A DNA stretch of 64,000 nucleotides, taken from Tuctoria greenei. Taxonomy: Eukaryota; Streptophyta; Magnoliopsida; Poales; Poaceae. Below the pieces are notes generated by a model, which was not told where the DNA came from, did no database searches, and saw nothing but the letters and a program-made list of their open reading frames with translations. Position numbers and translations under genes: made by a program. The DNA is taken from NCBI GenBank assembly GCA_036927565.1, contig JAYESD010000001.1:271509560-271573559 (forward strand), read 5' to 3'. Shown here in pieces: positions 32,973-42,585 of this stretch. The number at the start of each line of letters is the position of its first letter. The first letter of the stretch is position 1.

Positions 32973-34323
32973 AGTTGGCAGTCCCGGCGACCCTGCTACC
33001 ATGGAGTCCGCCAAGGATCGTATGCGCCACCGGGGGCTCCGAGCTACCGGGCGCCCAAGATCCAGAGGCTCAAGCAAGTCCCGATGCATGGATCTCGGAG
33101 GTCCGGGACTACTTGAAAGACAATATCCTTCCCGAAGAACATGCCCTGGCAGAAAGGATTGTTCGCATGGCTAAAAGGTACACGCTGGTGGAAGGGGATC
33201 TCTACCGGTGTGGCACCAACGACATCCTACTGCGATGCATTACCCGGGAGGAGGGCTGCGACTTGCTCGCAGAGATCCATGGAGGCGAGTGCGGGAACCA
33301 CACATCCTCCCGCACGCTGGTCGGTAAAGCCTATCGGCATGGCTTTTACTGGCCGACAGCACTCCAGGATGCCGCCGAGATGGTAAAGAGATGCAAAGCG
33401 TGCCAGTTCCATGCCAAGCAGATCCACACACCAGCTCAGGCGCTGCAGATGATCCCTCCCTCATGGCCATTCACGGTATGGGGGTTGGACATCCTGGGAC
33501 CCTTTACCAGAGCCGTCGGAGGATTCCGGCATCTCTAGTCGCCGTAGATAAGTTCACCAAGTGGCCGGAAGCCACCCCAGTTGTCACCATCAACAAGCAG
33601 TCAGCAGTAAAGTTCATCAAGTCGATCGTCTACCGGTTCGGGGTCCCGAACAGAATCATTACTGATAACGGGACCCAGTTTACAAGTGCAACGTTCCAAG
33701 AATACTGCGAGGACCTGGGGATCCAAGACTGCTATGCATCTGTTGCTCATCCAGAGAGCAATGGGCAGGTCGAGAGAGCCAATGCAGAGATCCTCAAGGG
33801 CCTCAAGACTCGCACATTCTCACACCTTGAGAAGCATGGTGCAAATTGGGTGGATGAGCTTCCGTGTGCGTTGTGGGCTAGCCGGACATCAACCAGCCGG
33901 GCCACGGGGGAAACGCCTTTCTTCTTGGTGTACGGGGCAGAGGCCGTCCTCCCCCCAGAAATTACCATGGGCTCCCCCCGTGCCCGGAGGTACGACGAAG
34001 CCGCGCAGGACCAGCTCCGGCGTGAAGACCTGGACCTCGTCGACGAGGGACGAGTGCGAGCGGCTCTCCGAAATGCACGATACAGGAAGGCGCTCCGGCG
34101 CTACCATCAGAGGACCGTGCGGAGTAGGGAGCTAAAGGTAGATGACCTGGTGTTGCGCCGCATACTCTCCCGGGAAGGGTCTAACAAACTCTCCCCCAGC
34201 TGGGAGGGTCCCTTCCGGGTAACAGAGGTTTGCTTCCCAAGATGCGTTCGCCTGGCTACGGAGGATGGACAGCGATTACCCAACCCATGGAACATCGAGC
34301 ACCTCCGTAAGTTCTACCCCTAG
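32973..34323 (+). pseudogene. Tat-E pol: integrase
   Basis: The zinc-binding part (33235-33425) has HGGECGNHTSSRTLVGKAY and CKACQFHAKQIH. The core has VWGLDILGPF (first catalytic Asp), then a frameshift near 33535, IITDNGTQFTSATF (second Asp, about 33657) and ESNGQVERANAEILKG (Glu, about 33755). The C-terminus is basic and ends NPWNIEHLRKFYP before TAG at 34321. It would insert the element DNA; the 5-bp target duplications fit gypsy integrases. No chromodomain. Confidence 0.92.
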
Positions 34324-34404
34324 ACCAGGGTTGGGACAATGCTATTTCATTGTAAAGGTTACACATTGTCTCAGGACAGCACTTAGGATAAGGGGATAGG
34401 GCTC
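34324..34404. other. Start of Tat-E spacer
   Basis: Non-coding A/T-rich sequence directly after pol; nothing recognisable. Confidence 0.5.
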
Positions 34405-34843
34405 CGAGTGCACATTCCGCTTAGCCTGGTCCAGAACCCTAAGTAGGTGCACTCGACCCCATCTAACACCCAGGCCGGGTTATTCCCCTTGTAAAGTCTG
34501 CTCCATCTTATGAGAAACCACAATGAAAGAATGTTTCCCTGCCTGGTATAGGGTTTGTCAATTCAGAAATTATCTTTAATTTTTATGATATTGTTGTAAG
34601 CCCGCCATAGCTCGTGATCTATCATGAGCGCTGTCATTTTTCCCTGATTTAGCAATAGTGGGAGCCTTGCTGACTGGACTGCAGGTGGGGTTGCTTGAGG
34701 TACGTGCAATGCGCCTGGGACCTCGGATGTTCCAATGCTCGGGGGCCTGTGTCTCCAGATGGTCTCCCCCGGAAAAGGCTTACGCCGAGCGGGAGGTCCA
34801 GGGCCACAGCCTGCTTAGCCTGGTCCCGTACCCTAAGCCTGTG
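34405..34843 (+). other. Paired CTTAG/CTAAG hairpins of Tat-E
   Basis: Hairpin 1 (34405-34455) has perfect 9-bp outer arms CGAGTGCAC / GTGCACTCG, inner arms CTTAG (34420-34424) and CTAAG (34439-34443), and loop CCTGGTCCAGAACC. Hairpin 2 (34805-34843) has CACAG / CTGTG outside, CTTAG (34814-34818) and CTAAG (34833-34837) inside, and loop CCTGGTCCCGTACC. Within each loop GGT can pair with ACC. They lie between convergent pol and ORF2. Confidence 0.7.
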
Positions 34844-35492
34844 CGCTCTGCCTCCCCAGCGCTACAGTCGAGTACTGGGGGCCAGATGGACCACCCTTGG
34901 GTAGTATGGATGACGAGTCCAAGGTGCAGGAGCACTGAATTACCCAAGCCCCACGAGTAAGCCCAGGATCGTAAGTCAAGCGACACCACAAAAAGAGCAG
35001 GGGTAAAGTGACCAACGGACCGAATTACTTCTCCTTTTTTATCTATGTACAGGTCTTTGAGGAAGTTATTCCAGCAACCACCGTCAGAGTACCCGCGAAG
35101 ACAGTGGGCACTGCCGAACTGGAGCTCCGGCGGCACCCCCAGGGGGCCCGCTGTCGACGTGCCAGCATACTCAGCTACGGCAATGCAACCTACGCATCCT
35201 AGGCTCCCCCTGCACCCGTCCGCCCTAGTCCTAAGTGTATGACAGGTGTGCCCACAACAACTGGCCACGCCTGTCAGGGGACCATACTTTGGGGGACGGC
35301 AGGTCCTGAAAGTTAAGGAACAACAAGCAGCTGGAAGACATTGCTGGAAATAAAAGCAAGTTGAGTATAAAAGGGCACCATAGACATATTTTTTATCACA
35401 CAAATAAAGAGTTTGTGACCACAAGCCAGCCACAAGACAAAACGGAAAGATAAAAACTTAAACAGACGCCTGGGGAGACCTCAGCCGCTCCG
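34844..35492. other. Tat-E spacer up to the ORF2 stop
   Basis: Non-coding. It includes TGGAGCTCCGGCGGCACC near 35119, similar to the AGCTCCGG motifs of the other spacers, and A/T-rich stretches near 35340-35460 that may hold the 3' end of the ORF2 transcript. No tandem array as in Tat-A or Tat-B. Confidence 0.4.
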
Positions 35493-36930
35493 CTAGAACC
35501 TTGAGGCGATGAGTGCCACCGCATCCGAAACTTCAGACTTGGCGGCCTCTTCCCTCTCAGCAATGGGCCCCTCAAGGACCGGCTGCAGGGAGACGTCGGG
35601 GTACCAGCTCCGGTAGCAGGACAGGATGTGCGTCGCCACCTCCTTCACCAGCATCCGTCCCTCGGCCTCCAGCTGGTTGTCGAGGATGGCCCCCAGCGAG
35701 CGCATCCTCGAGCTGGTGGAGTCAAGCGCCGGGAACACCTGACTCACCTCTTGCGCCGGCTCCCCCACGCGCGTCGGGCTGAAGCCGAGCGGCACCAGAG
35801 CCGAGTCGGCACCGCCGAGGAACTCCCAGACCTTCTGGGCCTCGACGGAGCGCGCCGCCCGGAGCTCCGCCACCTCCTGCTGGGCCGCCGCCAGTGCCCG
35901 GGGGCCGCCGTCCAGGAACCGCTTCTCCTTGGCCGCCAGGGCCCTCTCGCGCTCGTCGACCCCCGCCTCACGGTGGTTCAAATCACCCTCCTTGAGGGCG
36001 ATATTGAACTCGCGATCCAGGAGGGCCTGGCGCTCAGCGGACTGGGCCTGCTGCGCCTCAGCCACGGCGGCTTCTCGGCGTCCAACTCGGCGGCGTGGAC
36101 TCTCGCCCCTCCCTGCTGGAGGATGAGACCGCGGCAGGTCGCCTCCACTTCGGCCTGCTTCGCCGCCAGCTCCTGCTCCTGTTCGGCTAGAGCAGCCTCC
36201 CGGAGGGACAGCAGGTGTTGAAGGTCCTCGCAGGCTTGGAGGCGGGAGCTGGCCTCAGCGTGGATGGCCTCGGCGTCTGCCTTCAGCTTCTGGGTGACGG
36301 CGTCCAGCTGGGCGATGAGGTCGCGCTCCTGCTCGAGGATCTTCATCTCCTCCCGAACGACCGTCTCCCGCTGGGCTGCTCGGCTCTTCGCCAGCCGGGT
36401 CCGGGCCTCCAGGGCCCTCGCCCACTCCCAGAGCCGGTCGTCCTCATCCTCGAGCCGCCCTTTCTCCCGGGCAAGGGCCGCCTGGGCCTGCCGAAAGCCG
36501 GAGTAGGCCACGGCCATAGCCTCGGACAGGGGGGGAGGCTCCACCGTAGCAGCGGGCCCCTGCCTCCCCACTTCCTCAATATCGTCCTCCATTTGGAGGA
36601 CCACTGGGGAGGCGAGGACCAGGGCCCCCTCCCGGATGGCAGCACTCGGGGCGGTGGCGCCAGCCGACGTAGTAGTGTTAGAGGGCGCGGCAGCATTGGC
36701 CGAAATGGAGTAGCCGGTGGATGCGGAGTCATTGGCGGGTGCGGCGGCGGTCGTCGGCGCGCGCGGCTGGGCTCCGGCAGCCGCTACGGGGGTCTCGGGC
36801 ACGGAGGCCTGAGGTACCCCGGCGGCAGCAGCCTGGTGCACCGGAGCAGGGCCCGAGGCAGCAGATGATCCCCGCGAGCTGGCTGGGGCGGTAGACCCCC
36901 CAGCAGAAGTGCCCGCGGGTGGTGGAGTAG
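35493..36930 (-). pseudogene. Tat-E ORF2, second exon (Ala/Pro-rich part and coiled coil)
   Basis: Minus strand. After the intron an Ala/Pro/Ser-rich stretch (to about 36620) leads to EDDIEEVGRQGPAATVEPPP and then a long Glu/Arg/Ala coiled coil (about 36530-35850). A frameshift lies at 35978-36065. The C-terminus (KVWEFLGGADSALVPLGFSP, NQLEAEGRMLVKEVATHILS, QPVLEGPIAEREEAA) aligns with the Tat-A ORF2 end, ending at 35493. Conservation of the C-terminus across two families supports a real protein. The opposite strand also stays open for long stretches because of high G+C, but has no recognisable domain. Confidence 0.75.
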
Positions 36931-37028
36931 CTGTGGTGGCACTGAAATCAAGCAAACTCGGACCATAAGAGATTGACAGGGTAGGCGCACAGCAAAGAAC
37001 ACCCAAGGTAAAATCTGAGCAGGCTTAC
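36931..37028 (-). other. Candidate intron in Tat-E ORF2
   Basis: On the minus strand: CCCCCG|GTAAGCCTGC, a T-rich interior and TTTGATTTCAG (ending at 36942), with a second AG at 36931. Use of 36931 (98 nt) joins the two open frames in phase; use of 36942 does not. The Tat-A intron behaves the same way. Confidence 0.65.
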
Positions 37029-38457
37029 CGGGGGACGCTGAAGTTTCACCGCTTCCCAAAAGGGTTGGGCGGGTTCGGACCCCCGAACCCGCGGCGGGGG
37101 CCCCTGAGTGTGCTGAGGGCCCCTGTGGTGATGGTGCCGGCGGCACCCCCGAGGACTGGCGCCCCTCCGAATGGAAAGGGAACGCTGGGGTCCCTTCAAC
37201 GTTGAGGAGCCTCCCCCTCTTGCGCGTGGAGGACTCGGGCGGCAAAGAGGTGCCATCGGCGCCCCCTGCCAACGAGCGCGGCAGGGCTCCGGAGTCCTAA
37301 CGAGGGGCAGAAGGCGCTGGCGGCGACGACCGGGCGCGCTTCTTGGGGGACGGGTCCGGCGCCGGAACCGGCACCTTCCCCTTCCCCTTGTCGGCGGGGG
37401 CGACGACGCCACCCCATGGATGGTGCTGGGGGCCGCTCGAGGAGTCGTCGCTTGAAGAACCGATGTCGCTTAATGGAGCCTTGCCTCCCTCAACGTCGTC
37501 GGCAATGTTGACCCCTCGGAATGGGTCCCCGATCTGGCGCCGCGCTAGCCCGGACTCGTCAAGCATCGGCATCGTCTTCAGCAGCTGCCTCCTCAACTCG
37601 GAGTCCGAGCACAAGGGGCGGCAGGCCGACAGAAGAGCCAATGCCTCAGTGGAGATGTCGTCGGGGCAGACCCGGGTCAACATGTCGAGCAGCTACTGCT
37701 CGCCCAGGTCAGAGCCAGGGCCGGTCTCGAGCCGGGTGCAGTCTGACAGGCCGGTGAACATCGACGCCGGACGGGCGCGGTGCTGAAGCGGAGCTATGCG
37801 GCGGGACATGAAGTCCCTTAGCACCATGGCAGACGACAGCCCGTGGTCCGCCAACATCTGGATCCTCTCCAGCACCGGGTTGAACGCCTCGTCCAGCTCT
37901 GGGCGCTCCTCCCAGAATGATCGCTCGGAGTAGGGGATCCCGGTGGGGAGGCACATCCGGTCGTGGGCCTCGACCTTGGCGATCATCCAATCTTCATGCC
38001 ACAGCTCCCACCTTGCGAAGTTGAAGGAAGCAATGTACCTCGTGGGGACCTTTGTCCGGCGCTGGAAATAGTAGGCGCCGAGGTGCTCCTTTGAACTCCT
38101 GCCGGTGGCCCTCAGTACAAAAAAGTACCGGAAGAGCTTCACCGACGGCATCACCCCCACGAACATCTCGCAGAGGTGAGCGAAGACCGCCAGCATGGCG
38201 ATCGAGTTCGGCGCGAGGTGGTGGAGTTGGAAGCCAAAGGTCTCTAGGAGCATGACCAGGAAGGCGGATGCTGGCGGGACGAAGCCGGCCAGCACGTACA
38301 ATGAAAAGAGGACCATCTCCCCGGTGGAGAGGCTCAGCGGGAGCCTCCCGGGACGGAGCCGCGACTCCCGCTCAGGAGTATGCCAGCCGAGAAGCCGGCG
38401 CATGGGGGCCAGGTCAGCGGACCTGGACAGCCTGGACTTGGGCAAGATGCTCGCCAT
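37029..38457 (-). pseudogene. Tat-E ORF2, first exon (PF04195-type domain)
   Basis: The likely start is ATG at 38457 (MASILPKSRLSRSADLAP); an upstream in-frame ATG at 38532 adds a Pro/Ser stretch. The domain spans about 38330-37900: MVLFSLYVLAGFVPPASAFL, GFQLHHLAPNSIAML, LCEMFVGVMPSVKLFRYFF, KVPTRYIASFNFARW. A helical region follows, then PVPAPDPSPKKRARSSPP, which resembles a nuclear localisation signal, and a Pro/Gly-rich end. Two stops (37693-37695, 37297-37299) break one otherwise continuous frame. It matches the Tat-A ORF2 in order and sense. Role unknown. Confidence 0.8.
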
Positions 38458-38580
38458 GAGGGTTGAGGGAGGAAGCTCTGGACGGGGAGACTGGGAACCA
38501 GAGCGCAAGAACTGGGCTTGAGGCAAAAGCACGAGCGCAGGGATGCAGAGGCGGGAGAAAGGACCCTAAGGGGGAAAGTT

Positions 38581-38592
38581 CTCTTTTTATGC
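38581..38592 (-). promoter_or_regulatory. Possible TATA box for Tat-E ORF2
   Basis: Minus strand GCATAAAAAGAG about 125-135 nt upstream of the ORF2 ATG. Placement suits an independent antisense promoter, but I found no clear counterpart in Tat-A. Confidence 0.3.
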
Positions 38593-38987
38593 ACCCCTGC
38601 AGGCCAACAGGTGCAAAAGTGTGGATCGCCGCAGCCTCAATAGAAGAGTAATGAACCCGTATGGACAATGACATGAGGGCCCGGGTCGCTCCACAAAGAA
38701 CGCGAGCCGGGCAGCTAGCTATGCGGGAGGTAACTCGGCGGTTTCCGAAAGGGCAAAAGCAGCGGAAGTGCAAGAGCCACCTTGGGAACCACCGCAGTTA
38801 AAGCACAATTGAAGGCAGGAGTCACGTTGCGCGGCACCTGTTCAGCGCCTTCACTTACCGGAAAGAGACACGTCGCCTCAACGGCAGGGGCGTGTCGCCT
38901 GGGGAACTGCCTCGAAGTGGAATCGGAAGAGTTGCACCGGAAGAGAAGGGAGAAGACCCCACCTGCAGTATCGACGACTCTCCTGAG

Positions 38988-39004
38988 GTGGGCTCGGGGG
39001 ACAC
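38988..39004 (+). other. Tat-E polypurine tract
   Basis: GTGGGCTCGGGGGACAC directly before the 3' LTR. Confidence 0.7.
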
Positions 39005-39153
39005 TGTCGGTACCCTGCAGACCGGGTACCCCCGCGCACAGGAGAAAACCGCTAAGGACTCCGCCTCTGCCTAAGAGGCCGACTCCGAGGCTGCCACGTT
39101 GAGGAGGGAAGGACCAGCTCCTACCTCCCCGTCGGGGGAGGCTCCCAAGCTGC

Positions 39154-39402
39154 CACGTGGCCGGCAGTACCGGATCCACGCCTCCCCGCAGAGGCGGGCT
39201 CCGGAGCCGCCACGTGGCCAACCGGGGTCTCAGGGCCAATCCCGCACCCTCGCAGGGAAAGGCACCGGAGCTACCACGTGACCTGCAGGGCCGAGCCCCC
39301 ACCCCTCCATAGGGGTGGGCTCCGAATGCACCACGTGGCCTGTTCCGTCAAGTGCTATACTTCCCGCAGAGACAGGCTCTGGCGCTCCGGCGCAACCACG
39401 TG
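39154..39402. promoter_or_regulatory. G-box (CACGTG) array in the Tat-E 3' LTR
   Basis: CACGTG occurs at 39154, 39211, 39275, 39332 and 39397, each in a repeat of about 57-65 bp with GGGCTCCGGAGC(C)GCCACGTGGCC-like wording. CACGTGGC fits the core of bZIP G-box/ABRE sites. Whether it is bound is untested. Confidence 0.65.
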
Positions 39403-39792
39403 GCGGACGGCCAACTCAGTGTGGTAGGAAGCCGCAGTAAAGGAATGTGTGCGCTGCTTAGACAGGCATTAAGTACGTGCGCCTTCCCCAGGCAAGCTGA
39501 GCCGCGCTTGCAAAAGTCAAGGCTCCAGTGTCCTGTCTTGTCCTGGTAGCCAGTACAGACCCGCGCCGCAAGACGGATGAATGGACCGCAAGGACAAGAC
39601 GGACAAGACGTGCACGACCATCATCACCAACTATGTGTAGCCCTGCCGCACGACGCGGCGGGACGGCGCATTGACATCCCTGACAAAGGGAAGTAGATAG
39701 CAATTAATCCTAGGTCTTGTATAGGATTTGGCTCTCCCCAGGACCACCTGTCGTGTATTGGGATCCACCTTGTGACTGCAGAGTCCTTGAAC

Positions 39793-39799
39793 TATAAAA
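39793..39799 (+). promoter_or_regulatory. TATA box of the Tat-E 3' LTR
   Basis: GAACTATAAAAGGGCTC is a strong plant TATA context. It lies about 100 bp before the GTAGGGTATTACG block and is absent from the 5' LTR. Confidence 0.7.
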
Positions 39800-40090
39800 G
39801 GGCTCTGCAGACGACCTTCACGGGGGACCAAAAATTAGACCAAGGCTCATACACGCTCAAGCAAGGCAATACACAAACACTCCCGTGGACGTAGGGTATT
39901 ACGATCCGGCGGCCCGAACCACGTAAATCCCCTGTGTTCACCACCCTGCTGTGTTCGATCTCCTGGGACTAGCCCTCGTGAATCCAAAGAACCTCCGCGG
40001 GCTGCTCTCTAAGCAGGTCCAGAGGAAGTGTCGTTTACGACCTTCGGCACATACACTGCACTTGGTTCATTTTCAGAACTGGGTGTCACA

Positions 40091-40714
40091 AGTAGAATAT
40101 AGGTGACTGTTTGCCCGTGACAATATACGAATAAGGAAGAGTCTGATCGAGGTACTTCAAAGCCCATCTTCATAGCATATTGTGCAAACTGTGTGAACCA
40201 GACATGAGGTGCTTGGTGCATACAATATAATGACTTGTTCAAGAGACATACCGCATGAGGTTGATCTTTGTCGACAAAACTCGTTGGTTGACTGCAATAA
40301 ACCTGCTCGTTGAGTGTGCTGTGTGGAAAGGCATTGGACACATAAAGTTGTTGCACCGGCCAATTGTTTCTTGCTGCGATGGTAAGCATGGTGCGCACCG
40401 TAGCTGGCTTGATCACTGGGGCGAAAGTCTTGCTGAAATCCACGCGCGGGTTTTTGATGAAAACCTCTCACAACCCAGCGTGCCTTATGCTTGTTGAAGC
40501 TGCCGTCGGATCTGAATTTGTGCCGGAAGACCCACTTTCCAGTGACCACGTTGGCATGAGGTTGTTTCGGAACTAGGGCCCAGGTGTTGTTGCATTCAAG
40601 GGCATGGAATACTTCTTGCATGGCTTTGGCCCAGTTGTTATCCTTCAAAGGAGCACGTGCTGACTTGGGAATGGGTGAGATCATGGCATGTGTTGTAGAT
40701 GCGGATGACAACAT
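40091..40714 (-). pseudogene. Ty1/copia reverse transcriptase, early part (Ale/Retrofit-like)
   Basis: The minus-strand frame has WAKAMQEVFHALECNNTWAL, VTGKWVFRHKFRSDGS, ARWVVRGF, then after a frameshift near 40430 FAPVIKPATVRTMLTIAARN, VYCSQPTSFVD, LNKSLYCMHQAPHVWF and SDSSLFVYCHGQTVTYILL. The sequence ends at the D target duplication AGTAG. The catalytic YVDD codons are on the far side of element D, at 2481 leftwards. Motif wording suggests the Ale/Retrofit lineage, with several unusual substitutions that indicate age. Confidence 0.88.
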
Positions 40715-41720
40715 TGCGTATTTGGGGTTCGGTCTAAAGATCTCTGACTTCGCATGTGTGATATCGAATGTGGTTGATGTGCTAGTTGAGGAGGCGAGGC
40801 TGGTGAGGCCACAGGTGTGACTTCGTGAGCATTAGGTGTGTCGTCGGTGGAAGCAGCGGAAGTGGATGGTGTAGATGCGATGAGTGGTGCATGCATGGCT
40901 GGAGTGTCAGGTGAGTCAGGGATACGTGTGGCACTAGTAGTGGTGGAGTGGTGCGGTTTTGGTGCAACATGTAGAGGTGTCGGACGTGGTATAGGTATGG
41001 GTGGGGACTCGTCAGAGTTTGTAACCGAAGTCGGGCGTGGTGCAACTGGAGGTTTGGGCTGAGTTTGAAACAAAAAGGTATTCTCATCAAATACAACGTG
41101 ACAATAAATGATAACTTTCTGTGTATGCAGGTCGAAACAACGATACCCCTTGTGATCATCTGTGTATCCTAGGAAGGCACACGGTGTAGACCTGTGACTG
41201 AGTTTGTGAGCCGCCGTGGCTGTGAGGTTTGGGAAGCATAAGCATCCGAAGATGCGTAGGTGGCTATAGTTTGGTGTGGTACCAAAAAGAATTTGGTACA
41301 GTGTGATGGATCCACTGGCTTGGCAGTGTATGCGGTTGATTACATGAGTTGATGTGTTCAGAGCCTCAGCCCAAAAATACGATGGTGCAGAAGAATGGAA
41401 AAGCATGATACGAACAGAGTTATTTAGCGTGCAAAGGATCCTCTCCGCCTTTCCATTTTGTGGAAATGTATAGGGGCATGACAAGCGAAAATGGATCCCG
41501 TGAGATGAGAAGAAGTGGCGAAGAGAGTCGTTGTTGAACTCGCGCCCATTATCTGTTTGTAAGGCAATGATGGGCAGGTGGAATTGTGTTGCGACGTGAG
41601 CATGGAAGGATAAAAGTGTGGAGAGGACCTCATTTTTATGGCGAAGTGGAAATGTCCACGTATAAGGAGAGTAGTCGTCAAGCAACACGAGGTAGAATTT
41701 ATATCCAGAGACGCTTAAGA
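40715..41720 (-). pseudogene. Ty1/copia integrase (Ale/Retrofit-like)
   Basis: The minus-strand frame (41688-40681) holds the integrase core: DDYSPYTWTFPLRHKNEV, LQTDNGREFNN (second catalytic Asp, about 41553), FPQNGKAERI (Glu region), and then FWAEALNTSTHVINR, LRIFGCLCFPNL and KGYRCFDLHTQKV. A Pro/Thr/Ser-rich linker (to about 40720) connects to reverse transcriptase. The core is nearly complete, with a break towards the zinc-binding part near 41700-41800. Confidence 0.88.
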
Positions 41721-42585
41721 CTAGTGATGTCCAAATGTCGGCGTGTAATAGCTGGAAAGGAAAATGTGTAATAGACGAAGATGAAGAAAATGGAACTCAA
41801 AATCTTTCAAAGCATGAATGAGAGATGCACGCCCGAGGTGGCCCAAGCGCGCATGCCAAAGTTCGACGGAATTTATAGAGCTGGATGTAGTAACATGGAG
41901 AGTTGAATGTGCTGGAAGCTTGAGTGGATAGAGGTCTCCATCACTGGTACATCGGAGAATCACTGCTCGTGTGTGGAGGTACTTGATGGAGAAGCTGAGC
42001 GGATCAAATTCAATAGACACAAAATTGTCACGAGTTAGTTGGCGCACGAAGATTAAATTTTGCTTAAGTGCAGGAGAGAGCAGTATATGGGAAAGTGAAA
42101 GTGAATGATTGTTTGTTGGAATGCAGGAGCGGGCAATGTGTGTGATTGGCAGTGTTGCACCATTACCAACCGTGACCGTGCTGTGAAAATTATGTGGACG
42201 AGTGGAGGGGAGGGGAGTGTGAATACCAGCCTTATGAGAAGATGCCCCCGGGTCGACGAACCAATCGGATGTGCTCTGTGGGTTGGCTGAAATGTTGTAG
42301 AGAGAACTCAAGAGTGTGTTGTTATTCCAGGCACGCGAAGATCCTTGCGCGGGAGCAGCGACGTTCAAGTTTGAACCTTCAGCTGGGTTAGATGCAGAGA
42401 ACATCGCTTGCTGAGGATCGAAGCCCAGCCGTGGCCCAAGAACACCGGTTGTAGGGGACTGAAAGGCATGGCTCACGCCTAAACCATATCGTTCCATGGT
42501 TTCATGTACGACTGCCAGTTGTTCGCACCGGGTGGTCGCGGAACGTTCTTGAACTGGGCGTTGTTGGCGCCGGATGGAGGTGTGT
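41721..42585 (-). pseudogene. Ty1/copia gag end, protease and start of integrase
   Basis: The minus-strand frame contains gag-derived sequence, then STSDWFVDPGASSHKAG at about 42263 (protease; Pro replaces the usual Ser or Thr after the catalytic Asp), TVGNGATLPI, and the pre-integrase segment VELWHARLGHLGRASL (about 41866). Similarity is lost to a frameshift near 41790. Upstream gag and the 5' LTR would lie to the right of element G, outside the window. Confidence 0.85.

Larger units (their letters stand above)
27930..40049 (+). mobile_element. Tat-E: complete Ty3/gypsy Tat-lineage element with deleted 5' LTR promoter
   Basis: The 12,120-bp element is flanked by CATAC at 27925-27929 and 40050-40054. 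Order: 290-bp 5' LTR, tRNA-Arg primer site, gag-protease, UAG, reverse transcriptase, two RNase H domains, integrase, spacer with hairpins, antisense ORF2 in two exons, polypurine tract, 1045-bp 3' LTR. Its proteins are clearly related to those of Tat-A and Tat-C but its LTR differs, so it is a separate Tat family. The coding regions carry several frameshifts and stops. Confidence 0.95.
39005..40049 (+). repeat. Tat-E 3' LTR
   Basis: 1045 bp from TGTCGGTACCC to CTTCGGCA. The last bases differ from the CTTCGACA end of the 5' LTR. It retains the part missing from the 5' LTR: five CACGTG motifs, a TATA box, and the start of the conserved GTAGGGTATTACG block at 39890. Confidence 0.95.
2482..40090 (+). 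mobile_element. Element D: chromovirus (Ty3/gypsy, Tekay/Del-like), split by three later insertions
   Basis: The target duplication AGTAG flanks the element at 2477-2481 and 40091-40095. The two LTRs begin TGTAACACCC and CATAACACCC, both end GTGTCACA, and are 2869 and 2868 bp once the nested insertions and their 5-bp duplications are removed. The internal region encodes gag with a CCHC knuckle, protease, reverse transcriptase, RNase H, integrase and a C-terminal chromodomain, the plant chromovirus order. Very long LTRs and the chromodomain fit Tekay/Del. The coding region has many stops. Insertions: HAK-carrying element and Tat-A in the 5' LTR, Tat-E in the 3' LTR. Confidence 0.93.
25098..40090 (+). 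repeat. Element D 3' LTR (interrupted by Tat-E)
   Basis: The parts are 25098-27929 and 40055-40090, with 40050-40054 a second copy of the Tat-E target CATAC. Net length is 2868 bp. It begins CATAACACCC, where the 5' LTR has TGTAACACCC, so the terminal TG has changed. A purine-rich TTTTAAGGGGTGTAGG precedes it as the likely polypurine tract. Confidence 0.9.

Noticed and set aside
35513..36868. Long plus-strand ORFs opposite Tat-E ORF2
   Set aside because: Shadows of G+C-rich ORF2 on the other strand; no recognisable domain, and Tat-A has no equivalent.
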